From: JBFIHF01 sp964411125
GTDB lineage: Bacteria > Myxococcota_A > Bradymonadia > Bradymonadales > Bradymonadaceae
DNA length: 64,000 bases
Direction: 5' to 3'
Assembly (NCBI GenBank): GCA_964411125.1
Contig: CAYPJU010000006.1
Location: 62,001 to 126,000, forward strand
In this document: positions 51,399 to 60,388 of the stretch, in pieces
Layout: each line of letters opens with the position of its first letter
Position numbering within the stretch: the first letter of the stretch is position 1
The notes under the pieces: generated by a model
What the model saw: the letters and a program-made list of their open reading frames with translations, nothing else
Told to the model about the DNA's origin: nothing
The model's database searches: none
Program-made: the position numbers and the translations under genes

Positions 51399-52675
51399 CC
51401 GAGCACCGCAAAAGTCTCCTCGAACACCTCGAACTCGAGCTCGATCTCCTCGAGCGCCGATTCGATCGCCGCTTCGCGCCACGCCTCCTCGGACGGCTTC
51501 GCCCGCAGCGCCACGACGCGTCGCCGCAGGCCTTCCATCCTGGTCGCGAGTGCGCGAATCTGGGCGCGGAACGGTTCGCGCGAGGCCTCCATCTCCTCGG
51601 TCGTCCGCAACTGCTCCGTCAGGATCGCCACGGTCTGCGCGGCTCGCTCCGACGGATCACTGCGGGCCTCCTCGATCTCCTGGCGAATCAGCTCCGGCGG
51701 GTTTCGCGCGATGTAGTCGTCGAGTCGGGCGTACCGCGAGGCGAGCCCCAACACGTCGTCCATCAGCTCGGCCAGCGCGGTCCGCGTACGCTCGAGGGTC
51801 GGCCCGTATTCGGGCGCGTGAATTCGAAACTGCTGGTTCAGCGCGTAGAACTCCATGAGGCAGACGGTGACCTGTTCTCGGACCTGTTTGTCGCCGAGCT
51901 TTCCGAGGGTATCGGCGGCTCGGGTGGACGTCTCGCGGTCGAACCCGGTGAAGCCCGCGAGGAGCGCAGACGCGTCGAGGTGGTATCGATCCCGATACCA
52001 CTGCAGCTCGCGCCAGAAGATCACCGCGGCGCCGAGCGCGCCGACGACGAGCAAGATCCAGGAAAACCAGATTCCCCCGACCAGGGCGACCGCCGCGAGC
52101 GCGACGATACTCGCGAGTTTGGCGGGATGGCGGACCAACGATTCCACGCCCTCCCGCAACCATGGAACGGACGGATCGTCGACCGCGAAGGAACGGCTGG
52201 GGACCCCGATCTCGCCGAGCCGGCTCACCAGCGCCGCGACCTGATCGCGGTAGGCGGTAAAGTTCACGACGACGGGGGGATCTTCGAAGAGCCGGTCGAC
52301 CTCTGCGGGGTCGAGCCCGATCCCCGCCGAAGCGAGCAACTCTACGGCGGTCGCGCGGCCATGCGCCGATTCGGGCTCCTCGATCACCAGCGCCCAGTTC
52401 GCCAGCGGATGACGGCTGCGCGGCTCCCCGCCGCACCGTACACAAAACACGAAGTCGGGCGGGACCGGGTTGCCGCAGTCGCGGCAATGCAGGAAAAAGC
52501 CGAAACCGACCGGACCACGGTTTCGCTTCCGCTTCCGGCTCCAGTCGAGCTCGGCAGACATACGCCGCTCCCCCTGCGCGAGGCCCTCCTCCAGTTGGTA
52601 GGTCTCCGGGTCGAGGAACTCCCACCACTTCCCGCCGTCGGTGAGCAGCCGCTTTTCGAAATCGTCCTCCGCCAT
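51395..52675 (-). CDS. Zinc-ribbon membrane protein with C-terminal helical domain, unknown function
   Basis: 426 residues. N-terminal Lys/Arg-rich region, then a four-cysteine zinc ribbon (about 64-81; CRDCGNPVPPDFVFCVRCG), a beta-alpha domain (about 88-175; WALVIEEPESAHGRATAVEL, VVVNFTAYRDQVAAL) that resembles the TIM-like or ferredoxin-like domain of bacterial sensors of unclear role, two hydrophobic helices (about 188-225), and a long Glu/Arg-rich helical region (about 245-426). The ATG at 52675 has GGAGGA upstream in the hairpin-flanked region after tRNA-Phe. It overlaps the small TPR-like gene, so both act together. I cannot name the family. Confidence 0.65.
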   Translation of the reverse strand: MAEDDFEKRLLTDGGKWWEFLDPETYQLEEGLAQGERRMSAELDWSRKRKRNRGPVGFGFFLHCRDCGNPVPPDFVFCVRCGGEPRSRHPLANWALVIEEPESAHGRATAVELLASAGIGLDPAEVDRLFEDPPVVVNFTAYRDQVAALVSRLGEIGVPSRSFAVDDPSVPWLREGVESLVRHPAKLASIVALAAVALVGGIWFSWILLVVGALGAAVIFWRELQWYRDRYHLDASALLAGFTGFDRETSTRAADTLGKLGDKQVREQVTVCLMEFYALNQQFRIHAPEYGPTLERTRTALAELMDDVLGLASRYARLDDYIARNPPELIRQEIEEARSDPSERAAQTVAILTEQLRTTEEMEASREPFRAQIRALATRMEGLRRRVVALRAKPSEEAWREAAIESALEEIELEFEVFEETFAVLG

Positions 52676-52705
52676 GTCGCGATTCTACACCGGAGGAAGG
52701 GCCAC

Positions 52706-52747
52706 AAGAAAAGACAAACCCGACGAGAAGATCTCGTCGGGTTTGTC
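52706..52747 (-). terminator. Intrinsic terminator of tRNA-Phe
   Basis: A perfect 16-bp stem (52713-52728 with 52732-52747) with a 3-base loop is followed on the minus strand by TTTTCTT. It starts five bases after the tRNA-Phe 3' end. Confidence 0.88.
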
Positions 52748-52751
52748 GGGG

Positions 52752-52824
52752 TGGGTTGGGGCAGAATTGAACTGCCGACACCGGCCTTTTCAGGGCCGTG
52801 CTCTACCGACTGAGCTACCAACCC
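52752..52824 (-). tRNA. tRNA-Phe(GAA)
   Basis: Acceptor stem GGGTTGG/CCAACCC with discriminator A; D stem GCTC/GAGC; anticodon stem GGCCC/GGGCC-like with loop CTGAAAA and anticodon GAA; T arm GGCAG-TTCAATT-CTGCC. CCA is not encoded. It has its own strong promoter and terminator. Confidence 0.95.
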
Positions 52825-52850
52825 GCAGATGCTCTTCCGAGCGGGCGCCG

Positions 52851-52880
52851 CTTATAAGGCGATTCTGCGAGAGGTGTCAA
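52851..52880 (-). promoter_or_regulatory. Promoter of tRNA-Phe
   Basis: TTGACA (52880-52875), an 18-base spacer and TATAAG (52856-52851) on the minus strand, with the tRNA 5' end about 27 bases after the -10. This is the clearest sigma-70 promoter in the window and serves as a reference for the others. Confidence 0.75.
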
Positions 52881-53002
52881 GCAACCTCTGACCAAAAATT
52901 GTTCCCGCCAACGCTACGGGTACGTGCCCGGGCACGAGCACGCGCGTGGCTTTGCGCCGCAGAAGATTTTTCGTATCGTCCCGCCTTCAAGGAGAACCCA
53001 CC

Positions 53003-55198
53003 ATGACGATCCGCTATTCGATCCTGACCGCATCCCTCGTCTGCTCTTTCGTCGCATGTGGCGGAGCGCAGAAGCCGAAGGACGCGCACCCCACAGACGA
53101 CCGCACCACGGCTTCGAGAGGTACCGACACGATGCAGACGACACGCGACGACATCGTCGACACGATCCACGGCGTCGAGGTCGCCGACCCGTACCGGTGG
53201 CTCGAGGACGTCGATGCGCCCGAAGTCCAGACCTGGATGGACGCTCAGGACTCCGCGACCCGAGCCTACCTCGCCGATCTTCCCGGCCGCGAGGCGCTCG
53301 CGAAGCGATTCTCGGAGCTCTACTACGTCGACTCCATCTCGGCCCCGCGGCGACGCGGAACGCGTTTCTTCTACACCCGCCGGCATGCCGACAAAGAAAA
53401 GGCGGTCCACTACTGGCGAGAAGGAGAGACGGGCGAGGAACAGGTTCTCCTCGACCCCAACGCGATGTCCGAAGACGGTACGATCTCCGTCGGTGTCGTC
53501 GTCCCGTCCTGGGACGGAAAGCAGGTCGCGTACACGCTCAAGGAGAACAACGCCGACGAGGCCACGCTCTATCTGCGTGACGTGAAGACCGGGAAGGTCT
53601 CCGACGTCGACGTCATCCCCGGGGCGAAGTACGCGCACCCGTCCTGGACGCCCGACGGCAAGGGATTCTACTACACCTGGCTCCCCGTCGACCCCGAAAT
53701 CCCGGTCGCCGACCGCCCCGGCTACGCCCAAGTCAGGTTCCACGAGGTCGGCACCGACCCCGCCGACGATCCTGTCGTCTACCCCGCGACGAACGACCCC
53801 GAAAAGTTCGTCGGGACCGACCTCTCCCGCGACGGCAAGCACCTGTTCACCTACATCTGGCACGGGTGGAACGCGACCGACATCTACTACCGACGCGCCG
53901 ATCGTCCCGGCGACGACTGGACCCCGATCGTCGAGGGCAAGCCATTCCAGTACTCTATCGATGCCTGGAAAGATCGCTTCTACATCACGACCAACGAAGG
54001 TGCCTCGCGCTATCGCGTGTTGACCACACCCGCGGCGAGGCCTGCGCAGGCCAACTGGAAAGAGATCATCGGCGAGTTCGAAGACGGTAGCGTCATCGAC
54101 GCCGTTCAGGTCGTCGGTGAACGCCTCGTCCTCACGCTGATGAAAGACGTTCACTCCGACCTCAGGATCTACGGTCTCGACGGCAAACTGCAGCGCGACA
54201 TCGAACTCCCGGGGATCGGAGCTTCGATGGGGATGACGGGGAACCCCGACGACGACGTCGCCTACTTCAGCTTCCAGTCGTTCACGATCCCGACCCGGAT
54301 CTACCGCACCGAGATTTCCACCGGAAAAACCAAAGAGTGGGCCCGCGTCGACGTTCCGATCGACCCGGAACCCTACAAGGTCGACCAGGTCTGGTTCGAG
54401 TCGAAAGACGGCACCCGAGTGCCGATGTTCGTCGTGACGCGGAAGGACATCGAGCTCGATGGTTCCACCCCCTTCCTCCTCTACGGGTACGGCGGCTTCA
54501 ACGTGAACATGCGCCCCTACTTTCGCGGCAGCATCTACCCGTGGCTCGAGGCAGGGGGTGGGTACGCAGTCCCGAACCTCCGCGGCGGAGGCGAGTTCGG
54601 CGAGGACTGGCACAAAGCGGGGATGCTCCACCAGAAGCAGAACGTCTTCGACGACTTCATCGCCGCCGCCGAGTTTCTCGTGGAGCAGGGCTACACTTCG
54701 CCCGACAAGCTCGGAATCAAGGGGGGGTCGAACGGCGGGCTCCTCGTCGGAGCGGCGATGACCCAGCGGCCCGACCTGTACGGCGCGGTCATCTGCAGCG
54801 TGCCACTGCTCGACATGGTTCGATACCACCTCTTCGGGAGCGGAAAGACCTGGATCAGCGAGTACGGCTCCGCCGACGACCCCGAGGAGTTCCAGACGCT
54901 CTACGCCTACTCCCCCTATCACCGCGTCACCGAAGCGAAGTACCCGGCCCTGCTGATGATGGCGGCCGACAGCGACGACCGCGTCGACCCGATGCACGCT
55001 CGGAAATTCGTCGCCGCCGTGCAGCACGCCAACCAGTCCGACGAGCCGATCCTCCTACGTGTCGAACGGAACGCGGGGCACGGAGGCGCCGACCTGATCC
55101 GTCAATACGTGGAAGAGGATACCGACGAGACCTCGTTCCTGATGCACGAGCTCGGGCTGCAGCCCCCGACCGGCACAGTCGCGAACGCCGGCGACTGA
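53003..55198 (+). CDS. Prolyl oligopeptidase family serine peptidase (S9A), lipoprotein
   Basis: Cleaves short proline-containing peptides. 731 residues. The lipoprotein signal ends FVAC (cysteine near 18). After a linker comes the S9A N-terminal segment (ADPYRWLEDVDAPEVQTWMDAQ), a seven-bladed beta-propeller (about 100-430), and a C-terminal alpha/beta hydrolase with the catalytic triad: Ser in GGSNGG (about 576), Asp in SDDRVDP (about 657) and His in NAGHGG (about 690). ATG 53003 follows AAGGAGAACCCACC; a 19-residue extension to 52946 is rejected. Membrane anchoring on the periplasmic side is expected, unlike the usual soluble enzyme. No neighbour suggests a specific substrate. Confidence 0.93.
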   Translation: MTIRYSILTASLVCSFVACGGAQKPKDAHPTDDRTTASRGTDTMQTTRDDIVDTIHGVEVADPYRWLEDVDAPEVQTWMDAQDSATRAYLADLPGREALAKRFSELYYVDSISAPRRRGTRFFYTRRHADKEKAVHYWREGETGEEQVLLDPNAMSEDGTISVGVVVPSWDGKQVAYTLKENNADEATLYLRDVKTGKVSDVDVIPGAKYAHPSWTPDGKGFYYTWLPVDPEIPVADRPGYAQVRFHEVGTDPADDPVVYPATNDPEKFVGTDLSRDGKHLFTYIWHGWNATDIYYRRADRPGDDWTPIVEGKPFQYSIDAWKDRFYITTNEGASRYRVLTTPAARPAQANWKEIIGEFEDGSVIDAVQVVGERLVLTLMKDVHSDLRIYGLDGKLQRDIELPGIGASMGMTGNPDDDVAYFSFQSFTIPTRIYRTEISTGKTKEWARVDVPIDPEPYKVDQVWFESKDGTRVPMFVVTRKDIELDGSTPFLLYGYGGFNVNMRPYFRGSIYPWLEAGGGYAVPNLRGGGEFGEDWHKAGMLHQKQNVFDDFIAAAEFLVEQGYTSPDKLGIKGGSNGGLLVGAAMTQRPDLYGAVICSVPLLDMVRYHLFGSGKTWISEYGSADDPEEFQTLYAYSPYHRVTEAKYPALLMMAADSDDRVDPMHARKFVAAVQHANQSDEPILLRVERNAGHGGADLIRQYVEEDTDETSFLMHELGLQPPTGTVANAGD

Positions 55199-55315
55199 CC
55201 GCCGGCGGCGCAGTTGTTTTGCGCGGTCGAGGGACGATTTCTGTGGAATTTCGGTGCGAAAAACCTACGCTGACTCCGTACATAGCGGAGATGGTGCTCC
55301 GCTCGGGAAGTCGCA

Positions 55316-55669
55316 ATGAAAAGAATCGTTCTCCTCGCGCTCGTTCTCGTCGCCGTGATGCTCACGGCCTGTGCCACCCCCAAAAGAGAGAAAGCGAAGC
55401 TCGGCAGTGACGCCGAACCGAGCCCGCTTCCCGAGCAGCGCGCGCAGGCGAGCTCGACCTCGACCTCGAACGCTCCCGCGCAACCCGCCGAGAAAGAGGT
55501 CCAGCTGGGCCTCGACGGCAGCTCGAGCGGCGTCGTCGTCGAAGGCAACCTCTCCGAAGAAGAAGAGGAGGCCGCTCTCAGCGAAGCCGAGGAAGCTCCC
55601 GAAGAAGACACCGCGGCGCCGGAAGTCGAGGATCTGAGCGAGGAAGAGACCGACGACGCTCAGGACTGA
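55316..55669 (+). CDS. Small acidic lipoprotein, unknown function
   Basis: 117 residues. Signal MKRIVLLALVLVAVMLTAC ends in a lipobox (cysteine 19). The mature part is almost entirely disordered: Ser/Thr/Ala/Pro-rich in the middle, then Glu/Asp-rich to the end, with no aromatic core. It has the look of a lipoprotein tether or an unstructured linker. It is 117 bases after the peptidase gene, with no clear promoter seen. Confidence 0.65.
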   Translation: MKRIVLLALVLVAVMLTACATPKREKAKLGSDAEPSPLPEQRAQASSTSTSNAPAQPAEKEVQLGLDGSSSGVVVEGNLSEEEEEAALSEAEEAPEEDTAAPEVEDLSEEETDDAQD

Positions 55670-55865
55670 TCCCCCCGCCCGGGGCGTCGATAGGTGGGCG
55701 GAGCCCCAGTCGAATCGGGCGCACAGGCATGTCGCATCCGCGTCGAAGAGCATCCCACTTCGGCTCTCTGCCTCCCATGTCGATCGGTCTACCCGCGGGT
55801 TCGAAGCTCTCGATCCGGCGCTCCACCGCGTCGCGCGGTAGTCCCGGCCCTTTTGCCACTCACTA

Positions 55866-55895
55866 CTTTCAAAAATTCTTGAAAGAAAGTATAGC
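55866..55895 (+). promoter_or_regulatory. Possible operator-promoter before aroF
   Basis: An inverted repeat CTTTCAA-N6-TTGAAAG (55866-55885) is followed by TATAGC (55890-55895), about 40 bases before the aroF ATG. The repeat overlaps the expected -35 region, as an operator would. No known regulator matches. Confidence 0.33.
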
Positions 55896-55936
55896 GTAGG
55901 CGTGTTGAACCCTCGACGGCCTGACGGAGCAGTGTG

Positions 55937-56800
55937 ATGGCAAAGTTCGCGACCGACATCGACAACCGTTTCGACGCCGCATTTCCCTGCGTCGGACGCA
56001 AGGCGGGCGAAGAAACTCGGACGGTTTCGATCGGCGACGCCACCTTCGGCGGGGATCGGTTCGTCGTCATCGCTGGTCCGTGCGCCGTGGAGTCGGCCGA
56101 GCAGATCGAGCTCGCCGCGCAGAGCGTCGTCGATGCGGGCGGCGCCGTGCTGCGGGGCGGAGCGTTCAAGCCACGGACTAGCCCCTACTCTTTTCAAGGT
56201 CTGGGGCTCGAAGGGGTCGAGCTCTTGCGCCGAGCATCGCTCCGCGCCGGCGTCCCCTTCGTAACCGAGGTGCTCTCCCCCGACGACGTCGAGGCGATGG
56301 CGCCGCGGGTCGACGCGTTCCAGGTAGGGACGCGCAACATGCAGAATTTCGCACTGCTGGCAGCCCTCGGCGCGCAAGACAAGCCAGTGCTTCTGAAGCG
56401 GGGCTTCGGCGCGACGCTGCACGAATGGCTTCACGCCGCCGAACACATCGCGAGCGCGGGCAACGAATCGATCATCCTCTGCGAGCGGGGGATTCGCTCT
56501 TTCGGCGACGAGACTCGCTTCGTACTCGACATCGGCGGTGCGCTCTGGGCGCAGCGTCGCTCCAACCTGCCGGTCGTCGTCGACCCGTCGCACGGGACGG
56601 GCGACCCGGACCTCGTCGTCCCGCTCGCGCGCGCTGCGGTCGCGGCGGGCCTGGATGGGGTGATGGTGGAGGTACACCCGAGCCCGGAAGCCGCCCTCTC
56701 GGACGGCGACCAGGCGCTCACGATGGATCAGTTTCGCAAGATGATGGCGCAGCTCGAGCCGATCGCTGCGGCCGTGGGGAGAGGATTGAACGATGTCTGA
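55937..56800 (+). CDS. aroF: 3-deoxy-7-phosphoheptulonate synthase (DAHP synthase, type I beta)
   Basis: Condenses phosphoenolpyruvate and erythrose 4-phosphate, the first step of aromatic amino-acid synthesis. 287 residues, a TIM barrel. Landmarks: VIAGPCAVES (about 45-54), LRGGAFKPRTSPYSFQGLG (about 77-95), FVTEVLSP, QVGTRNMQNFALL, LKRGFGATLHEWLHAAEH, ILCERGIRSF, VVVDPSHGTGD and GVMVEVHPSPEAALSDG. This is the shorter form of the enzyme without the N-terminal ACT-like extension of Thermotoga and without a fused chorismate mutase, so feedback control by aromatic amino acids is uncertain. It overlaps the downstream ubiE-type gene by eight bases. Confidence 0.93.
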   Translation: MAKFATDIDNRFDAAFPCVGRKAGEETRTVSIGDATFGGDRFVVIAGPCAVESAEQIELAAQSVVDAGGAVLRGGAFKPRTSPYSFQGLGLEGVELLRRASLRAGVPFVTEVLSPDDVEAMAPRVDAFQVGTRNMQNFALLAALGAQDKPVLLKRGFGATLHEWLHAAEHIASAGNESIILCERGIRSFGDETRFVLDIGGALWAQRRSNLPVVVDPSHGTGDPDLVVPLARAAVAAGLDGVMVEVHPSPEAALSDGDQALTMDQFRKMMAQLEPIAAAVGRGLNDV

Positions 56801-57485
56801 AGTGGTTCGAGACATGTTCGCGGACATCGCCGACCGCTACGACACGACGAACACGGTCCTGTCGTTCGGCGTTCACCACCTGTGGCGACGGCGCGCGGTC
56901 AAAGAATCGGGGCTCGCCCCCGGCGGTTCGGCGCTCGATTGCGCGACGGGAACGGGCGACCTCGCCATCGCCCTGAAGCGAGCGGTCGGCGCCCAGGGCC
57001 GCGTGGTCGGTACGGACTTCTGCGCGGAGATGTTGGCCCACGCGCCGACGAAAGCGGGCCGGGCCGGCCTCGACATCGAATGGGAAGTCGCGGACGCGAT
57101 GCACTTGCAGTACCCGGCGGATTCGTTCGACGTCGCCTCGATCGCGTTCGGGATTCGAAACGTCGACGACCCGGTGGTGGCGCTGCGTTCGATGGCCCGC
57201 TGCGTCCGGCCGGGGGGACGCGTCGTCGTCCTCGAGTTCGGCCAGCCGAATGGCGCGTTCGGCGCGATGTACCGCTGGTACAGCGACAACGTGATCCCTG
57301 CGATCGGGGGAGCGATCACGGGCAAGCCCGAAGCGTACAGCTACCTGAACGAGACGAGCTCCGCGTTTCCCGCGGGTGACGACTTCCTCGCGCTGATGGA
57401 CGAAGCTGGTTCGTTCGCATCGCGGCGCGGTATCCCGATGACGGGCGGCATCTGCTGGCTCTACGTCGGCGAAGTCGCGGGCTGA
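56793..57485 (+). CDS. ubiE: UbiE/MenG-type C-methyltransferase
   Basis: Methylates a quinone precursor using S-adenosylmethionine, the last or a late step of menaquinone (and in some bacteria ubiquinone) synthesis. 230 residues. Conserved segments: MFADIADRYDTTNTVLSFGVHHLWRRRAV near the N-terminus, the SAM site LDCATGTGDLAIAL, VVGTDFCAEML, the FGIRNVDDPVVALRSM segment diagnostic for UbiE/MenG, and RPGGRVVVLEFGQP. It starts inside the aroF end (eight-base overlap), and aroF supplies chorismate, the menaquinone precursor. Menaquinone is the usual quinone of myxobacteria, so menG would be the better functional name. Confidence 0.93.
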   Translation: MSEVVRDMFADIADRYDTTNTVLSFGVHHLWRRRAVKESGLAPGGSALDCATGTGDLAIALKRAVGAQGRVVGTDFCAEMLAHAPTKAGRAGLDIEWEVADAMHLQYPADSFDVASIAFGIRNVDDPVVALRSMARCVRPGGRVVVLEFGQPNGAFGAMYRWYSDNVIPAIGGAITGKPEAYSYLNETSSAFPAGDDFLALMDEAGSFASRRGIPMTGGICWLYVGEVAG

Positions 57486-57684
57486 CGTGCGCCGCTGTGG
57501 CCGCCGCAGCCAAGCCCCCTTCCCACCTTCGTTTTCCCCATCCTCCGCAGCGCTTGCAGACGGGCGGTGTCTCCGTGGTTCGAGCGAGTTGCTGGTTTGT
57601 TTGCGCGGACTGAGGTCGCCACGGTAGAATGGCCGCCGAACCTGAGGCTCGACCGAAGGATTCCGGTCGCGTGGAGGAGCAGTG

Positions 57685-59142
57685 ATGGGGCAATTCTGGC
57701 TCGAATTTGACAACCAGGGTAGCCGACAGCGGTTTGACTTCAACCAGATGTCCGTGTCCATCGGGCGCGATCCGTCGTCCGACTTCCACCTCGACCACCC
57801 CACCGTCTCGCGCCAGCACGCTCTGATCGTGCAGGGACAGGGGACGCATCAACTCGTCGTCCTCTCGCAGAACGGCCTCACCGCGATCAACGGCCAGAAG
57901 GTGGGGGGGACGGTCGACCTTCGCGCGGGTCAGCTCATCCAGCTCGGCGAGCTGCAGTTCGTCTTCCATTCGGCGGCCGGGTTCAGTGACAACGAACCGG
58001 CGACCGAACAGGTCGACCTCAACTCGCTGAAAATGTCGAACGAGAGCACGGCTCCCATTCCGGTGGACGGCTCGGTGGCCCATGCGGCGACCGCCGCGCT
58101 TCCCCCCGTCTCCGGTGCGCAGCAGTCGAGCGTCGGCTTTGGAGGTCCGAACCAATCGGGCTTCGGTTCGCAGCCCCCGGCTCACCAGTCCGGCTTCGGC
58201 TCGCAGCCTCCCGCGCAGCAGTCCGGCTTCGGCTCGCAGCCTCCCGCCCAGCAATCCGGGTTCGGAGCTCAGCAGTCCGGGTTCGGAGCGCAGCCCCCCG
58301 CCCAGCAGTCCGGGTTCGGAGCGCAGCCCCCCGCGCAACAGTCCGGTTTCGGGCAACAGGTACCGCAGCAGGGATTCGGCGCGCCCAACGGACAGCAACA
58401 GGCTCCGCCGGCCAACGGGGCGGGAAAGCAGAAGAAAGAGGGTTCCGAAGAGTTCAAGATCCCCTCGTGGGACACCATCGCCGCACAGGCGGTGGACGAC
58501 GAGGGACCTCAGTCCGGCCCGACCGACTTCCAACGCCTTCAGAAGGCACAGAAGAAAGCGATCGCCGGCTCCAAGGGCACGAACCCCGTGGTCCTCGCCG
58601 TCGGCATCGCAGGAATCGCGGGGATGGGCTACTTCCTCTTCTTCCACAAGAAGCCGCCCAAGCCGATCACTGCGAAGGAAGAGGTGACCTGCGAACGGTC
58701 GATCTGCCCGAAGAAGCCGATCAATTGCGCCGGAAAAGAGGCCTGCATTGCCGGAGCGATCGGGGCCTACAAGGTCGCCGACAAGCTCTACAAAGAGAAG
58801 ACCGCGAACATCACCAACCTGTTCGAGGCGTATCGTCAGCTCGACAAGGCCGACGTGTACCTTGGCATCGCGGGCCTGTCGGCTCCCCCCGAGGACATGA
58901 AGGACTACCAGGAGCGTCTGGTTCAGTACGAGACCGAGCTCGACGAACAGGCGAAGAACTTCCGCCAGCAGGTCCACAAGTACAAACAGCGCAAGAACTA
59001 CGAGGCGATGGCCAAGGCGATCCTCGATTGGAAGGGCCAGTTCCCCGGCCGAGACAACCGCTGGTGGAACGAAGCGATCGAGGCCGAGCGCGAGATGAAG
59101 GACCGCGGGACCTGGCCCCGCAAGTACATGAAGAGGAAGTAG
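57685..59142 (+). CDS. FHA-domain protein with glutamine/glycine repeat linker and one transmembrane helix
   Basis: 485 residues. N-terminal FHA domain (about 24-95) with the phosphothreonine-binding pattern IGRDPSSDFHLDHPTVSRQH and ingress to NGLTAINGQKVGG. A linker contains a (QSGFG[SA]QPPA) repeat (about 157-234), then a Lys/Glu/Gln segment, a single transmembrane helix (about 298-318), and a C-terminal domain (about 330-485) with paired cysteines (VTCERSICPKKPINCAGKEACIAG) and a helical coiled region. FHA domains read phosphothreonine left by Ser/Thr kinases, which myxobacteria have in large numbers. Start ATG 57685 follows GGAGGAGC; an in-frame GTG at 57682 is the alternative. A cytoplasmic FHA with an extracytoplasmic cysteine domain suggests signalling across the membrane. 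Confidence 0.8.
   Translation: MGQFWLEFDNQGSRQRFDFNQMSVSIGRDPSSDFHLDHPTVSRQHALIVQGQGTHQLVVLSQNGLTAINGQKVGGTVDLRAGQLIQLGELQFVFHSAAGFSDNEPATEQVDLNSLKMSNESTAPIPVDGSVAHAATAALPPVSGAQQSSVGFGGPNQSGFGSQPPAHQSGFGSQPPAQQSGFGSQPPAQQSGFGAQQSGFGAQPPAQQSGFGAQPPAQQSGFGQQVPQQGFGAPNGQQQAPPANGAGKQKKEGSEEFKIPSWDTIAAQAVDDEGPQSGPTDFQRLQKAQKKAIAGSKGTNPVVLAVGIAGIAGMGYFLFFHKKPPKPITAKEEVTCERSICPKKPINCAGKEACIAGAIGAYKVADKLYKEKTANITNLFEAYRQLDKADVYLGIAGLSAPPEDMKDYQERLVQYETELDEQAKNFRQQVHKYKQRKNYEAMAKAILDWKGQFPGRDNRWWNEAIEAEREMKDRGTWPRKYMKRK
58153..58384 (+). repeat. Tandem repeat encoding QSGFG[SA]QPPA units
   Basis: About six copies of a 30-base unit (ten residues) with small differences encode the glutamine/glycine/phenylalanine linker of the FHA protein, followed by a degenerate copy. 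Codons are nearly identical between copies, so the array is recent and may vary in copy number. Confidence 0.8.
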
Positions 59143-59158
59143 CGTCGGCGCCCGGCTC

Positions 59159-60388
59159 GTGACCCAGAAACTCTCCCGAAACGCCGCGCTCTACCGCTGG
59201 TACGTTGTCTGTCTCAACGGATTTTTCTGGTTCCCCATCTTCTTCCTCTACTTCCTCGAGCGGGTCTCGCTCGCCGAAGCCCTCACTCTCGAATCAATCT
59301 ACTATGTGACGGTGGTCCTCGCCGAGGTCCCGAGCGGCTGGCTCTCGGACAAGCTCGGCCGTCGTGTCGCGCTACGCGCGGCGATGTGCGCCTTCGTGGC
59401 CTCTTACGGCACTTTCGTCTTCGGCACCGAATTCTGGCACCTCGCGACCGCCCAGGTGCTGCTGGCAGCAGGATACGCCTTCAACAGCGGCACCGACACC
59501 GCGTTCCACTACGATTCGCTGACCTCGTGCGGGCTGGAGGACCAGTTCGAGCGGCGCGAAGAACGAATCGCACGGCTCAGCTTTCTGGTGGTCGGCGCGA
59601 GTGCCGTGGTCGGGGGGTTCGTGGGGGCGATCGAGCTGCGCTGGGCGTACGCGCTTTCGGCCGTGTTCGCCGTCGGCGGACTGGTGATCACCACCGCCTT
59701 CGAGCCGACGCCTCCCGCTCGTGACGTCCCGCGGTTCGACCGGCAGGTCGTGGCCTGCGTGAAGTTGCTGCGCAATCCAGCGCTCGCCTGGTTCTTCGGG
59801 TTCTCGGTGCTCCTGACCGTGCTGATTCACATCCCCTATCAGCTCTACCAACCCTATATCGACCTCCTCGCTCTCCCGTTCGAGGCCCACGTCGCGACGT
59901 CGGTGTGGACGGGCGTTCACGCGGCCGGCGCGATGGTGATCGCTGCGGCGCTCACGACCCAATCGGTGAAGCTGGCCCACCGACTCGGCGTAGCGAATCT
60001 GGCGCTTCTGGGCCTCGCGTCGACCGTCGCGATCCTGGCGCTGCTCGGAGCATTTCTGCATCCGCTCGTCGTCCTGGCCCTCTTCTTTCGGTCAGCCCCG
60101 CGGGCGCTGACGGCCGCACCAGTCAACGCGTTCATCGTTCCTCGAGTGGGGCGCGAGATGCGGGCGAGCTACCTCTCGCTGCAATCCCTCGCCGGGCGAC
60201 TCTGCTTCAGTGGATTGCTGCTCGTCCTCGCGCTCTTCGCGACCACCGACGACCCGAGATGGACGGATATCTCGCAGATGTCGTGGATCTCGGCGGCACT
60301 CGGGGCGTTTGGAATCGCCCTCCTGTGGGTCACGCGAAGAGCGGTCAGCGATACTTCGCCCTCAGCTCTGCCGCCCGCCCCGAGATGA
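59159..60388 (+). CDS. Major facilitator superfamily transporter
   Basis: 409 residues with about 12 hydrophobic helices, so a complete MFS carrier. A typical inter-helix motif is near residue 60 (GWLSDKLGRRVALR), where the MFS signature G-x-x-x-D-x-x-G-R-R lies between helices 2 and 3. The middle loop is charged (EPTPPARDVPRFDRQ). The substrate cannot be read from sequence; the GWLSDKLGRR signature fits drug or sugar carriers. GTG 59159 is the apparent start, 16 bases after the FHA gene stop, so it may be in the same transcript. Its last 44 bases overlap the convergent gene at 60345. Confidence 0.8.
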   Translation: MTQKLSRNAALYRWYVVCLNGFFWFPIFFLYFLERVSLAEALTLESIYYVTVVLAEVPSGWLSDKLGRRVALRAAMCAFVASYGTFVFGTEFWHLATAQVLLAAGYAFNSGTDTAFHYDSLTSCGLEDQFERREERIARLSFLVVGASAVVGGFVGAIELRWAYALSAVFAVGGLVITTAFEPTPPARDVPRFDRQVVACVKLLRNPALAWFFGFSVLLTVLIHIPYQLYQPYIDLLALPFEAHVATSVWTGVHAAGAMVIAAALTTQSVKLAHRLGVANLALLGLASTVAILALLGAFLHPLVVLALFFRSAPRALTAAPVNAFIVPRVGREMRASYLSLQSLAGRLCFSGLLLVLALFATTDDPRWTDISQMSWISAALGAFGIALLWVTRRAVSDTSPSALPPAPR

